NCBI GenBank assembly: GCA_964401385.1
Contig: CAYNYF010000006.1
Span: 1 to 64,000 of the forward strand
DNA length: 64,000 nt
Origin: CAYNYF01 sp964401385
GTDB lineage: Bacteria > Planctomycetota > Phycisphaerae > SM23-33
Direction: 5' to 3'
The notes beneath the pieces were generated by a model. That model was not told the DNA's origin and did not search any database. It saw only the letters and a list, made by a program, of their open reading frames with translations. Positions 49,681-57,403 of this stretch are shown here, one piece after another; the stretch's first letter is position 1, and the number at the start of each line of letters is the position of its first letter. The translations under genes were made by a program, and so were the position numbers.

Positions 49681-49953
49681 ATGAGTGCTGGCCTTCGCAG
49701 ATTTCTTTGCGTGGGGCTGTTCATCCTGGTGTTGACGCTGGGCTGCGGCAAGTCTGAGAAATCGGGCAGGGCCACGCCGACTGCGGATGCCGCTGGCAGC
49801 AAGCCATATGTGCCCAGCATCCTCCGGGACCCGTTCCACGTCTCGTCATGCCGATGGGCGCGGAAGATCAGCACCGAGAATCTTGTGGGCTACGACAACA
49901 GGGACCAAGCCATTGCCGACGGCCATCGGGCATGTAAGGTGTGCAAGCCATAG
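49681..49953 (+). CDS. Small lipoprotein with C-terminal His/Cys motif
   Basis: A 90-residue protein. The first 22 residues are a lipoprotein signal (basic, hydrophobic, then L-T-L-G-C, Cys at residue 22). The C-terminal part reads D-P-F-H-V-S-S-C-R-W-A-x-x-I, N-L-V-G-Y, A-I-A-D-G-H-R-A-C-K-V-C-K-P. This resembles the Ada-type/competence-associated metal-binding motif H-x3-C...G-x-x-x-C-x-x-C. A role in metal-bound or surface DNA functions is possible but unproven. ATG at 49681 follows the hairpin module. The next gene starts 8 bases after the stop. Confidence 0.7.
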   Translation: MSAGLRRFLCVGLFILVLTLGCGKSEKSGRATPTADAAGSKPYVPSILRDPFHVSSCRWARKISTENLVGYDNRDQAIADGHRACKVCKP

Positions 49954-49961
49954 GGTGACCC

Positions 49962-50342
49962 ATGAAAATCAAACGATGGTTCTTTGGCGCTGCCGGCCTG
50001 CTGAGTGGAGGGACAGCAATTACCATAGGTTGCCTCATTCAATTGGCCGGCATCGGCTTGCATATCTGGGCCGTTGCCATCATAGCGATCCACTATGAAA
50101 GCGTCTTCCTTGCGGTCGCTGCGATGCTTCTGCCGGTGATCGCAAGCATCTGGGCATGCGTCCTATTCATCTCCCACGGGAACTGGCTCTATCCCGGTGT
50201 GTGCATTGGCTATATAGGCGCGATCTTGGTGGGGCTTCTCTTCTTCGGGTTGTGCGGACTCGCCATGAAGAAGTCTGCGGAGGATGCGGAGGACGAACCG
50301 GTCGATTCCGGAGGGACCTTGACCCTGTTGGAGGAGGAATGA
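49962..50342 (+). CDS. Small membrane protein, unknown function
   Basis: A 126-residue protein with three or four hydrophobic helices (about 8-30, 33-50, 52-75, 80-102) and a short acidic tail. No family recognised. It follows the small lipoprotein by 8 bases and overlaps the next small ORF by the ATGA junction, so the three are probably co-transcribed. Base composition is less GC-rich than the core genes. Confidence 0.65.
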   Translation: MKIKRWFFGAAGLLSGGTAITIGCLIQLAGIGLHIWAVAIIAIHYESVFLAVAAMLLPVIASIWACVLFISHGNWLYPGVCIGYIGAILVGLLFFGLCGLAMKKSAEDAEDEPVDSGGTLTLLEEE

Positions 50343-50521
50343 ACCCGCCTTCAGGAATGCGGGAACTGGAAGGTACGGCATGGGAGACCGCTATGTTCGT
50401 TGAGGCCTGGGGCCACTGGTCCTTGCTCGGGGGTGTCATTCGCATTCTCATCGGCTCCTTTGAGTTGAGCAGCATTGTTGAGCGCCGTGACCAGAAACGG
50501 CGCTGTGTACCAAGAGGATAG
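50339..50521 (+). CDS. Small protein (60 aa), unknown
   Basis: ATG at 50339 overlaps the stop of the preceding gene (ATGA) and sits right after GAGGAGGA, a strong ribosome site. A moderately hydrophobic segment (about 25-45) and a basic C-terminus are visible. No homologue recognised. Support is context and ribosome site only. Confidence 0.45.
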   Translation: MNPPSGMRELEGTAWETAMFVEAWGHWSLLGGVIRILIGSFELSSIVERRDQKRRCVPRG

Positions 50522-50577
50522 CATGGCGCGTGACCGGCCCGCCGTTGACAACTCCGAGCGGGCAGGAGATCAGGTTC

Positions 50578-51477
50578 ATGCTCTTTCTGATACTCGGAGC
50601 GGTCCTTATCTTGGTTGGGAGCTTTCTTTTTGGCTACTACCTGATGTGGGAGAACTTCCGCCAGCGGGACATGCCCTTCATATTGAGGCCGATAGGAGCT
50701 TACGGCCCGCATCGTGTTTCCGCCATCTTGGGCGGCTCTCTCTGCGTCGGAGGGATTGCGCTGTTGTTCTGCTTCAAATGGTACGCCGGCCTGATGGGAG
50801 TCGTTGTGGGGTATCTCGCAGTGCAGGCCGTCCACATTGCTTGGCTTAGTTACGTGGAGCGCATCAACTCCCCTTCGCGCAGAAAGGGCCTGCGGGAGAG
50901 CAGAGCAGAAATCGCACTACCCGCGGAGGTGCGTGACAACTTCGCCCGGATGCTTGTCACGGAAGCATTCGCCATTGCTGGAAGATGCCACCAATACGTC
51001 AGGTCTGAAAAAGCCGGAGACCGTGCGGTGCTGTATGCCCTTGCGCTGAGGTGCTATCTCGCCCTGACGTTCGACTATCTGGACTCCTTTGGCCTTTCGG
51101 CCATCAAACAGGCAGCGATAGAGGAAATACCGCAGGTCATGAGACCCCTGATGAAGTGTCGGCTCTTCATAACGAAATCGTTTCGCATACGGCAGTTCAT
51201 CAAGAAGACCCAGGAACTTCAGGTCGTCTTCCCGTTCCCCGAAGACCGCGAAGCCTGTGCGACGATGGTTCGGCATTACCTTGAAAGCTACGGCTGGACC
51301 AAGTATCGAGAAGCGTCGACGTTCTTCACAGGTGAGCTCTTTGATGCAGAGTTGGTTGATGAGCTACTGGACCATGTTGCCAGGACGCATTCGCTGCTGG
51401 AGGAACTTGTTAACCAATTCGGTGCGTCCACTGCTCGCGGAGAGGAGAAGCAACAGATGAGGAACCGCATAAGCTAG
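50578..51477 (+). CDS. Membrane protein with cytosolic helical domain, unknown
   Basis: A 299-residue protein. ATG 50578 follows GGAG; the longer GTG frame (50530) adds residues without support. Three hydrophobic helices (about 1-22, 44-62, 64-85) are followed by a soluble helical domain of about 200 residues, with R-D-N-F-A-R-M-L-V-T-E-A-F-A and conserved-looking Y/W positions. No family recognised. Last gene of the small-gene run begun at 49681. Confidence 0.65.
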   Translation: MLFLILGAVLILVGSFLFGYYLMWENFRQRDMPFILRPIGAYGPHRVSAILGGSLCVGGIALLFCFKWYAGLMGVVVGYLAVQAVHIAWLSYVERINSPSRRKGLRESRAEIALPAEVRDNFARMLVTEAFAIAGRCHQYVRSEKAGDRAVLYALALRCYLALTFDYLDSFGLSAIKQAAIEEIPQVMRPLMKCRLFITKSFRIRQFIKKTQELQVVFPFPEDREACATMVRHYLESYGWTKYREASTFFTGELFDAELVDELLDHVARTHSLLEELVNQFGASTARGEEKQQMRNRIS

Positions 51478-51784
51478 TGGGTCTACCTGTGGTAGGCGCG
51501 GGCTCCGGAAAAATCCGGGTGATTTTGCGGGGGACGGGGCAAGCGCGCGACGAGCTGCCTCACCGACCAAGTTGGGGTTGCCTCGGCTAACCTGCCGTGA
51601 GATGGAATCTTACGCGGCAGGCGATACCTTTATTTACCTCCTGTAGGCCCCTGCCTGGCACAGAAGCAACATGATAGACCATGCCGGCAGGCAGAGCAAG
51701 CCCTACGCTTGGCCATTGACGCGACTGCTCCCGGAGGGCAGAATGCCAGCACCGGCCAACTGGGGCCGGGGGAAGGGGTCTGGC
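51478..51784. other. Intergenic region with repeat block A (copy 2) and block B (copy 2)
   Basis: Block A copy 2 at 51669-51700 and block B copy 2 at 51712-51784, including hairpin CCGGCC-AACTGG-GGCCGG and GGGAAGGGG. The first 190 bases show nothing recognisable. Confidence 0.7.
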
Positions 51785-51913
51785 ATGACTGCCGGCGTGA
51801 TCGCATTGATGGGAGCCGCAAGCGGCTGGAGCGATTTCAAACGCAGACTAGAGCTGTCATTGCCGAAGTACCCACTCGTGCGCTTGTTGGGACAGGCAGA
51901 GCTGGCCGGCTAA
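51785..51913 (+). CDS. Small ORF (42 aa) upstream of RelE-like toxin
   Basis: ATG 51785 follows the hairpin/ribosome-site module and the ORF ends 9 bases before the toxin start, in the position where an antitoxin usually lies. The peptide (M-T-A-G-V-I-A-L-M-G then W-S-D-F-K-R-R) does not look like a known antitoxin. It may be a coupling ORF, a remnant, or chance. Confidence 0.4.
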   Translation: MTAGVIALMGAASGWSDFKRRLELSLPKYPLVRLLGQAELAG

Positions 51914-51922
51914 CGGTGGATT

Positions 51923-52243
51923 GTGGTCTACACCATTAAAATGCATCCGCAGGCACGGGCCGAGTTAGCGGCGCTCCAGCGGAGGTTCCAGCGGCAGGTC
52001 GACCGCAAGATCATCAGCCTGGCCACCAACCCCCGCCCACGGAAAGCAACGCGGCTGACGGGAACGAAGCTGAAGGGGCTATGGAAACTTCGGAGTGGCG
52101 ATTACAGGATTATCTATCAGATTCGGGAAACCGCTATCGTTGTGCTCGTCCTTAAGATCGGCGACCGGAAAGATGTGTACAAGAGCCTACAGCAGCTTAT
52201 CAGTCGAGCCCGAGCTCCGCTCGAATCTGGTCATAAGGAATAG
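51923..52243 (+). CDS. RelE/ParE-family toxin-like protein
   Basis: A 106-residue protein with GTG start. The family pattern is clear: an N-terminal helix pair with Q-A-R-A-E-L, then L-T-G-T-K-L-K-G-L-W-K-L-R-S-G-D-Y-R-I-I-Y-Q-I and V-L-V-L-K-I-G-D-R-K-D-V-Y, the RelE/ParE superfamily core. Such proteins cleave ribosome-bound mRNA or poison gyrase. The usual upstream Phd/RelB partner is missing; a Phd/YefM-type gene instead lies downstream on the other strand, overlapping this gene's last 44 bases. The last ~12 residues lie in that overlap and extend past the family's usual end. Confidence 0.88.
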   Translation: MVYTIKMHPQARAELAALQRRFQRQVDRKIISLATNPRPRKATRLTGTKLKGLWKLRSGDYRIIYQIRETAIVVLVLKIGDRKDVYKSLQQLISRARAPLESGHKE

Positions 52244-52451
52244 GCTTTTGCCCATTGGAAAGGCGACGGTAGGCGTCGGCCAGATCAATCTTGTCCTCAA
52301 GCAATTCAAGAAGCTTGGCATCTTCGGCCGGGACGAGCGCCACTACGTCTTTGCCCTGCCGGCGCAAGACAATCCGTTCTCCGTGATGAGCAACGCGGTC
52401 AACTGAGTCGGACCAGTTGTTTCTGGCGTCGGTTACATTCATGGTGGCCAT
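52200..52451 (-). CDS. Phd/YefM-family antitoxin
   Basis: An 83-residue protein. The N-terminus M-N-V-T-D-A-R-N-N-W-S-D-S-V-D-R-V and the G-E-R-I-V-L-R-R-Q-G-K-D-V-V-A-L-V-P-A-E-D block match the Phd/YefM DNA-binding fold; the C-terminal tail would wrap a toxin. AAGAGGTG precedes ATG 52451 (ATG 52442 also possible). It has its own sigma-70 promoter with a palindromic operator, as expected for autoregulation. Convergent with the toxin and overlapping it tail to tail. Confidence 0.88.
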   Translation of the reverse strand: MATMNVTDARNNWSDSVDRVAHHGERIVLRRQGKDVVALVPAEDAKLLELLEDKIDLADAYRRLSNGQKPIPYDQIRAELGLD

Positions 52452-52467
52452 CGCGACACCTCTTACG

Positions 52468-52500
52468 TGTACAGAATGTACGTTCCGTGCATTCTGTACA
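52468..52500. promoter_or_regulatory. Palindromic operator of the Phd/YefM gene
   Basis: TGTACAGAATG (52468-52478) and CATTCTGTACA (52490-52500) are perfect 11-bp inverted arms; the whole 33 bp is palindromic with one further mismatch pair. It overlaps the expected transcription start. Confidence 0.8.
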
Positions 52501-52501
52501 T

Positions 52502-52530
52502 ATTATCGGTTCCGCTAACCATCGTGTCAA
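52502..52530 (-). promoter_or_regulatory. Consensus sigma-70 promoter for the antitoxin gene
   Basis: TTGACA (52525-52530), 17-base spacer, GATAAT (52502-52507) on the minus strand. Transcription would begin near 52495, inside the operator. Confidence 0.85.
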
Positions 52531-52571
52531 CTGGATTCCCAAGAAATCATCGCAAAACAGCCGATTGCCTT

Positions 52572-52640
52572 AGCCGTAGGGCAGGCGGGTTCTCACGCAC
52601 AGGGTGAGGTTCTGCGTGCGGGCCATCGGTGAAGGGCCGG
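52572..52640. repeat. GTAGGGC/GCCCTAC inverted repeat
   Basis: CCGTAGGGC near 52572 and GCCCTACG near 52642 bracket an internal segment with TTCTCACGCAC and GCGTGCGG. It belongs to the same loosely related CCCTAC repeat family as 368-420. Confidence 0.5.
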
Positions 52641-52652
52641 CAGCCCTACGCG

Positions 52653-55106
52653 TCATTTGGTGCGGCGGCGGGAATAGCAGATGCGCCAGGTGATTTCCCC
52701 GCGGACGGCGGCCGAGAGCGTCAGCCGGCCGTCGCGGAAGTGCTTTCGCGCACCCGGCGGGCCGTCGACGGAAACGGGCTTGCGCGGCCAGAGGATCGTC
52801 CAGGACAGCCGCCCGGCGCTCCCGGCCGCGGCGCGGATCGTCAGCACGCGGCGCTTCGCGTCCCAGGTGGTCCCGCCGAAGGTCGCGCCGGCCGGGCAGA
52901 GGACTTTGGGGGCGTCGGCGACCAGGGCGGTGGCGATGACCTGCCCGGAAAGCTCCTTGACCCTGCCCAGGGCCTTCCGGCTGGGCCAGTCCAGCACCAG
53001 CATCCGCAGGAACAGGTGCGGATCGAGCATGTAGAAGTGATAGCCGCCGGCGTTGTGTTCGATGTTGCCCGGCGGCCGACCGCGGAAGTATACCTTCGCC
53101 GGCCGGGTGTCCCAGCCGGGCAGCTCCTTGTCGAGCACCTCGGCCTCGTACTTCCGGAGCTTGGCCACCGGCCCGTAGTCCCGCAGGAACAGCATGTGCT
53201 CCGGCGTCAGCGGGCTGAGGGTGTAGGGGTTGCGCACGGCCGAGGTGATCTTCGACGGCGCGCCGTCCCTCTCGCGGAGCCCGCCGAAGCCGAGGGTCAT
53301 GCCTTCCCTGCCGCGCCCCCACAGCCGGAGCGGGACGCGGCCGGTTTCGTACAACTCCGTGAGGGCGTGCTCGGCCGCGAGGAAGACCATGTAGCGAGAG
53401 GCGATGTAGGCGGCCTTGTCGCGCTGGCGGCGGAAGCCGAACCGCCCGGCCAGCCGGGCAAGGCCGATCATGCCCTGTATGCCGTGGCGGCAGCAGTCGA
53501 TGTTGAGCACCTCGCCGCGCATGTCCGTCCAGGGGACCATCGTCGCCCAGTCCTGGAAGATCTCGAAATACGCGGCGATCCGGCCGACGAGCTTCCACTT
53601 CCGCCGGACGGCGGCGGCGTCGATCGCCCCGAAGTAAACCCCGGCGAACAGGCCGGCCAGGTTCATCCCGCTGTACCAGTCCATGTCGTAGCTGATGTTG
53701 CCGCACCAGTCGAAGATCTTCGGGTCGCGCGCGAACCGCCGGCCGGTCACGGGCTCGCGGTAGTAGATGTAGGAGCGCTCGTCGAAGAGTTTCGCGAAGT
53801 CGCGGACGATCGCCGCCCGCGCGGCGGGGCGCTGGTCCTCCGGCAGCGACCACGCCGCCCACGCCAGCACGCGGAGGTTGTGGAGGATGTCCAGCAGGCT
53901 GCTGGGGTCGTACGTGCCGTCGCCGCCGTAGGTGTACTTGGGATCGTCGAAGTAGCTCCGCAGCCGTCGGGTCAGTCCCGCCGCCCGGCGGTCGTTGACG
54001 ACGCGGACCGGCGAGAGCACGCGGTCGAGGTAGGGGCACAGCGGCATCGTGTATCGCAGCTCGCCGCCTGTGACCAGGCGGTACGGCCCGTAATGGGTGG
54101 CAAGCTCGCCGCAGGCGCGGGGGCCGCGCAGTAGCTTCGTTTGAATTCTCACCGGATACCGCGTGCTGCCGGCCGCCGCCAGGAACGGCGGGACGGGGCA
54201 CACGCCCGGCCGCTTGCGGTCCAGCCGCCGGCCGACGTTGCGGACCTCGATGGTGCCGGCCGGCTCATCGATGCGGAAGTGCTCGTCGATCTCGTCCGGC
54301 AGCCGGGGCAGCACCTCCGCCCAGAAATCGCACCGGGCCCGCAGCCCGCCCAGGCCCTTGCCGCCGCGGAAGCGGGCCAGCTCCTCGCGGTCGGCCTCGG
54401 CCGCCCCGTACAGGGGCATCATGCTGATCCGCTGGAACGGCCGGCTGAAGTAGAAATCCATGTACTCGTACGTGGTCACCTGGACGTGCCGCGGGCGGGG
54501 GCCGTGGAAGACCCACAGCACCGGAACGCTCCGCGGATTGTTCGGGTCGAAGGTCATAAGCCACGGCGAGGTCCACCGCAGCTTCGTCCCGGGCGGGGCT
54601 TGGCCGGGGCCCGCCCTGCCGGCGCGGAAGCGCTCGGCCGCGTCGGCATCGAAGACCGCCCGCAGCGGATAGCCCCTTGAGTAGTGGGCGATCGTGACGC
54701 CGCTTTCCGTGGGGAAGGCCGACCACTGCGGCGACTGCTGCACCTGCCAGCGCCAGCGGAAGGCGGCGTCGGTGCGGCTGGCGAAGGTGACGGCCGGCGA
54801 GACGGCGCTCATCAGCACTTGCAGGTTCACCGCGGCCGAGGGCGGCTGGGCGGGCGCGCGGTACCGCCCCACACGCAGCGTCCATGATCGGGTCTTCTCC
54901 TCCACGGTGTATCGGGGCGGGAGCTGGAGCCCGCCGATCACCAGCCGGTCCGCGCCGATGAGCATGAACGACGGCCCGGCGGTCTGGTAAGTGAGGTAGC
55001 CGTTCTCGGCCGGCTCGAAGCCGGCGGCGTGGGCGCCGAGGCGGCCGGCGGCGCCGAAGGACACGCCTTTGCGCCACGTTTGCTTGCCGGATGTTGACCG
55101 TGCCAT
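52653..55106 (-). CDS. Large protein of unknown function, possibly carbohydrate-active
   Basis: An 817-residue protein; GGAGGAAG precedes ATG 55106. No signal peptide. Residues about 20-330 look like a beta-rich domain. Residues about 410-640 are rich in aromatic and helix-forming residues of the kind found in alpha/alpha toroid glycosidases and lyases (for example W-Y-S-G-M-N-L-A-G-L-F-A, N-I-D-C-C-R-H-G-I-Q-G-M-I-G-L). The last 100 residues form a beta domain. No catalytic motif can be named. The neighbouring sugar-acid genes on the plus strand suggest a role in glycan breakdown. Divergently transcribed from the SDR gene. Confidence 0.6.
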   Translation of the reverse strand: MARSTSGKQTWRKGVSFGAAGRLGAHAAGFEPAENGYLTYQTAGPSFMLIGADRLVIGGLQLPPRYTVEEKTRSWTLRVGRYRAPAQPPSAAVNLQVLMSAVSPAVTFASRTDAAFRWRWQVQQSPQWSAFPTESGVTIAHYSRGYPLRAVFDADAAERFRAGRAGPGQAPPGTKLRWTSPWLMTFDPNNPRSVPVLWVFHGPRPRHVQVTTYEYMDFYFSRPFQRISMMPLYGAAEADREELARFRGGKGLGGLRARCDFWAEVLPRLPDEIDEHFRIDEPAGTIEVRNVGRRLDRKRPGVCPVPPFLAAAGSTRYPVRIQTKLLRGPRACGELATHYGPYRLVTGGELRYTMPLCPYLDRVLSPVRVVNDRRAAGLTRRLRSYFDDPKYTYGGDGTYDPSSLLDILHNLRVLAWAAWSLPEDQRPAARAAIVRDFAKLFDERSYIYYREPVTGRRFARDPKIFDWCGNISYDMDWYSGMNLAGLFAGVYFGAIDAAAVRRKWKLVGRIAAYFEIFQDWATMVPWTDMRGEVLNIDCCRHGIQGMIGLARLAGRFGFRRQRDKAAYIASRYMVFLAAEHALTELYETGRVPLRLWGRGREGMTLGFGGLRERDGAPSKITSAVRNPYTLSPLTPEHMLFLRDYGPVAKLRKYEAEVLDKELPGWDTRPAKVYFRGRPPGNIEHNAGGYHFYMLDPHLFLRMLVLDWPSRKALGRVKELSGQVIATALVADAPKVLCPAGATFGGTTWDAKRRVLTIRAAAGSAGRLSWTILWPRKPVSVDGPPGARKHFRDGRLTLSAAVRGEITWRICYSRRRTK

Positions 55107-55320
55107 GACGAAACTTCCTCCAACACAGGCGGCAAAACTCAGAACAGCATACAGACCCCCCGGCCAAGGGGAAGGGGCAAGCTGGCCAATGTCCGCGGAA
55201 TTGGCGCTTGCAAAAACTCTCCCGCACGCTACCAGATAGCGGCACCGGACCGGCGTCGGCCGCCCGGGCGTGAAGGATTCAGCGTTTCCGGCGCCGGCCG
55301 GAGATCGTCGGAGGCCGACT

Positions 55321-56121
55321 ATGACGGGCCATTTGCAGTTCCCTCCGCGGGGTCCGCTGTATGCGGACCTTCGCGGCAAGGTGGGGATCGTCACCGGCGG
55401 CGGCCGGGGGATCGGCAAGTTCATCGCCGCCCGGCTGGCGCGGGAAGGGGTGAAGGTCGCCATCGCCGGCAGGACGGTCGAGGACCTCCAGGCGACCGCC
55501 GAGCAGATGCGCGCGGCCGGGGGCGACTGCCACGCTGTTCAGACGGACATTTCGGACGCCCGGCAGGTGGACGCACTCTTCGCGGCCGCGGCCGAGCGCT
55601 TCGGCCCGCCGGAGATCCTCGTCAACAACGCCGCCCGGATGGCGGGAACCCCCGGCACGCTGGAGCTGACCGACGAGCAGTGGCGGCAGTTCGTCGACAC
55701 CAATGTCAACGGGGCGATGTACTGCACCATGCGGGCGGCCAAGGCGATGGCCGGCCGCGGCGGGGCCATCGTCAACATCTCCACCATCGGCGCCCTCCGC
55801 AGCCACTACCGCATGCTCGCCTACGACATCACCAAGGCCAGCATGGACGCCATCACCCGCAGCGTCGGCATCGACCTCATCCGCCAGGGCGTCCGCGTCA
55901 ACGCCGTCGCCCCCGGAGCGACTCGCAACCGCGAGGACTACAAGTGGGAAACGTCCGAGAGGACCGGGCTGATCCCCATCAACAGGTTCGCCCACGCCGA
56001 GGAGATCGCCTCGGTGGTGGCGTTCCTGGCCAGCGAGGAATCGTCCTACATCGTCGGCCAGACCATCTACGTCGACGGCGGCTTGGTCGCGCAACTCACC
56101 CCGCCGGGACATTACGTCTGA
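55321..56121 (+). CDS. Short-chain dehydrogenase/reductase
   Basis: A 266-residue NAD(P)-dependent SDR. The nucleotide motif is T-G-G-G-R-G-I-G, the N-N-A-A motif replaces N-N-A-G, and the catalytic triad is complete with S (N-I-S-T) and Y-D-I-T-K. The C-terminal I-Y-V-D-G-G-L segment is typical. CGGAGG precedes ATG 55321; an in-frame ATG at 55270 adds 17 residues that the family lacks. It leads a set with a ManD-like dehydratase and SMP-30 lactonase, consistent with uronate or aldonate metabolism. Confidence 0.93.
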   Translation: MTGHLQFPPRGPLYADLRGKVGIVTGGGRGIGKFIAARLAREGVKVAIAGRTVEDLQATAEQMRAAGGDCHAVQTDISDARQVDALFAAAAERFGPPEILVNNAARMAGTPGTLELTDEQWRQFVDTNVNGAMYCTMRAAKAMAGRGGAIVNISTIGALRSHYRMLAYDITKASMDAITRSVGIDLIRQGVRVNAVAPGATRNREDYKWETSERTGLIPINRFAHAEEIASVVAFLASEESSYIVGQTIYVDGGLVAQLTPPGHYV

Positions 56122-56167
56122 TCCGGCGGGCGCGCCGCCTGTCCGGAACAATGAACGGGAGCCGCAA

Positions 56168-57364
56168 GTGAAGATCACGGAAATCAAGGTCATCCTCACC
56201 TGCCCGAACGACCGCAACTTCCTGCTGGTGAAGGTGTACACGGACGATGGGCTATACGGCTGTGGGGAGGGAACGCTCAACGGCAACGAGCCGGTCGTCG
56301 CCAAGGCCGTCGAGCACATGGCGCCGCTGCTGATCGGCATGGACCCCCAGCGGATCGAGGACGTCTGGCAGTTCGTGTATCACTGGCCGTACTTCCGCGG
56401 CGGGCCGGTGTACGCGGCCGCGCTGGGGGCGATCGACCTGGCCCTGTGGGACCTGAAGGGCAAGGTCGCGGGCCTGCCGGTCTACCAGTTGCTCGGCGGG
56501 CGCTGCCGGCGCGGGGCGATGGTGTATACCCACGCTTCCGGCCGGGACGTGCGCGAGGCGGTCGACGACGTGCGAAAGCACTTGGCACGCGGCAGCAAGG
56601 TCGTCCGCATCCAGCAGGGGCCCTACGGCGGGTCCGGCACGCTGCGGCTGGAAAAGCCCGCCCGCGGCGGCATTCCGCCGGTGGAAATCTTCGAGCCGGC
56701 GCCGTATCTCAGCTCGATCGTCGGCTTCATCGAAGGGCTTCGCAGCGAGCTGGGGGACGACGTGCAGCTTTGCCACGACGCCCACGAGCGGCTCTCGCCG
56801 GTGGAGGCGGCCCGCCTGGCCAGGGAGCTGGAGCGGTTCCACCTGTTTTTCCTGGAGGACCTCCTCCGCCCGGAGCACCCGGAGAGCTTTCGCCTGGTTC
56901 GCCGGGCCTCGGCCACGCCGCTGGCGATGGGGGAGCTGTTCCACTCGCGCTGGCAGCTCCTGCCGCTCTTGACCGAGCAGCTCATCGACTTTATCCGCAT
57001 CGGCCCGCTGCACGTCGGCGGGCTCACCGAGGCCCGCAAGATCGCCGCCGTCGCCGAGACGTATCAGGTGAAGACGGCCTTCCACGGGGCGATGGACCTG
57101 GGCGTGATCGGCCAGGCCGCGGCCGTGCACCTGGACGTGGCCATTCCCAACTTCGGCGTGCAGGAGTGGTCCGATTTCCACAAGTTCGAGCAGATCTGCG
57201 AGGTGCTGCATTCACCTTGCCGCTTGGATGACGGCTACGCCCTGCCCAACGAGGCGGCCGGCCTGGGCGTGGACATTGACGAGAAGGCCGCCGCCAGGTA
57301 TCCCTACAAGCCGGCCTACATGCCCCTCGTCCGGCGGCAGGACGGGTCGATGTTCGTGTACTGA
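56168..57364 (+). CDS. Mandelate racemase/enolase superfamily dehydratase, ManD-like
   Basis: A 398-residue enolase-superfamily enzyme. The first 120 residues form the capping domain; the barrel follows. Metal and catalytic positions appear in C-H-D-A-H-E-R-L, F-L-E-D-L-L-R-P-E and M-G-E-L-F, and in T-A-F-H-G-A-M-D-L-G. L-L-G-G-R-C-R-R-G-A-M-V-Y-T-H-A-S-G is typical of the D-mannonate/D-gluconate dehydratase subgroup (RspA/ManD). Likely reaction: dehydration of a hexonate to 2-keto-3-deoxy-hexonate. Follows the SDR gene by 46 bases. Confidence 0.92.
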   Translation: MKITEIKVILTCPNDRNFLLVKVYTDDGLYGCGEGTLNGNEPVVAKAVEHMAPLLIGMDPQRIEDVWQFVYHWPYFRGGPVYAAALGAIDLALWDLKGKVAGLPVYQLLGGRCRRGAMVYTHASGRDVREAVDDVRKHLARGSKVVRIQQGPYGGSGTLRLEKPARGGIPPVEIFEPAPYLSSIVGFIEGLRSELGDDVQLCHDAHERLSPVEAARLARELERFHLFFLEDLLRPEHPESFRLVRRASATPLAMGELFHSRWQLLPLLTEQLIDFIRIGPLHVGGLTEARKIAAVAETYQVKTAFHGAMDLGVIGQAAAVHLDVAIPNFGVQEWSDFHKFEQICEVLHSPCRLDDGYALPNEAAGLGVDIDEKAAARYPYKPAYMPLVRRQDGSMFVY

Positions 57365-57403
57365 GCGGACCAAGACGGTCAGCGGCGTCACCTGAGGATC
57401 TTT

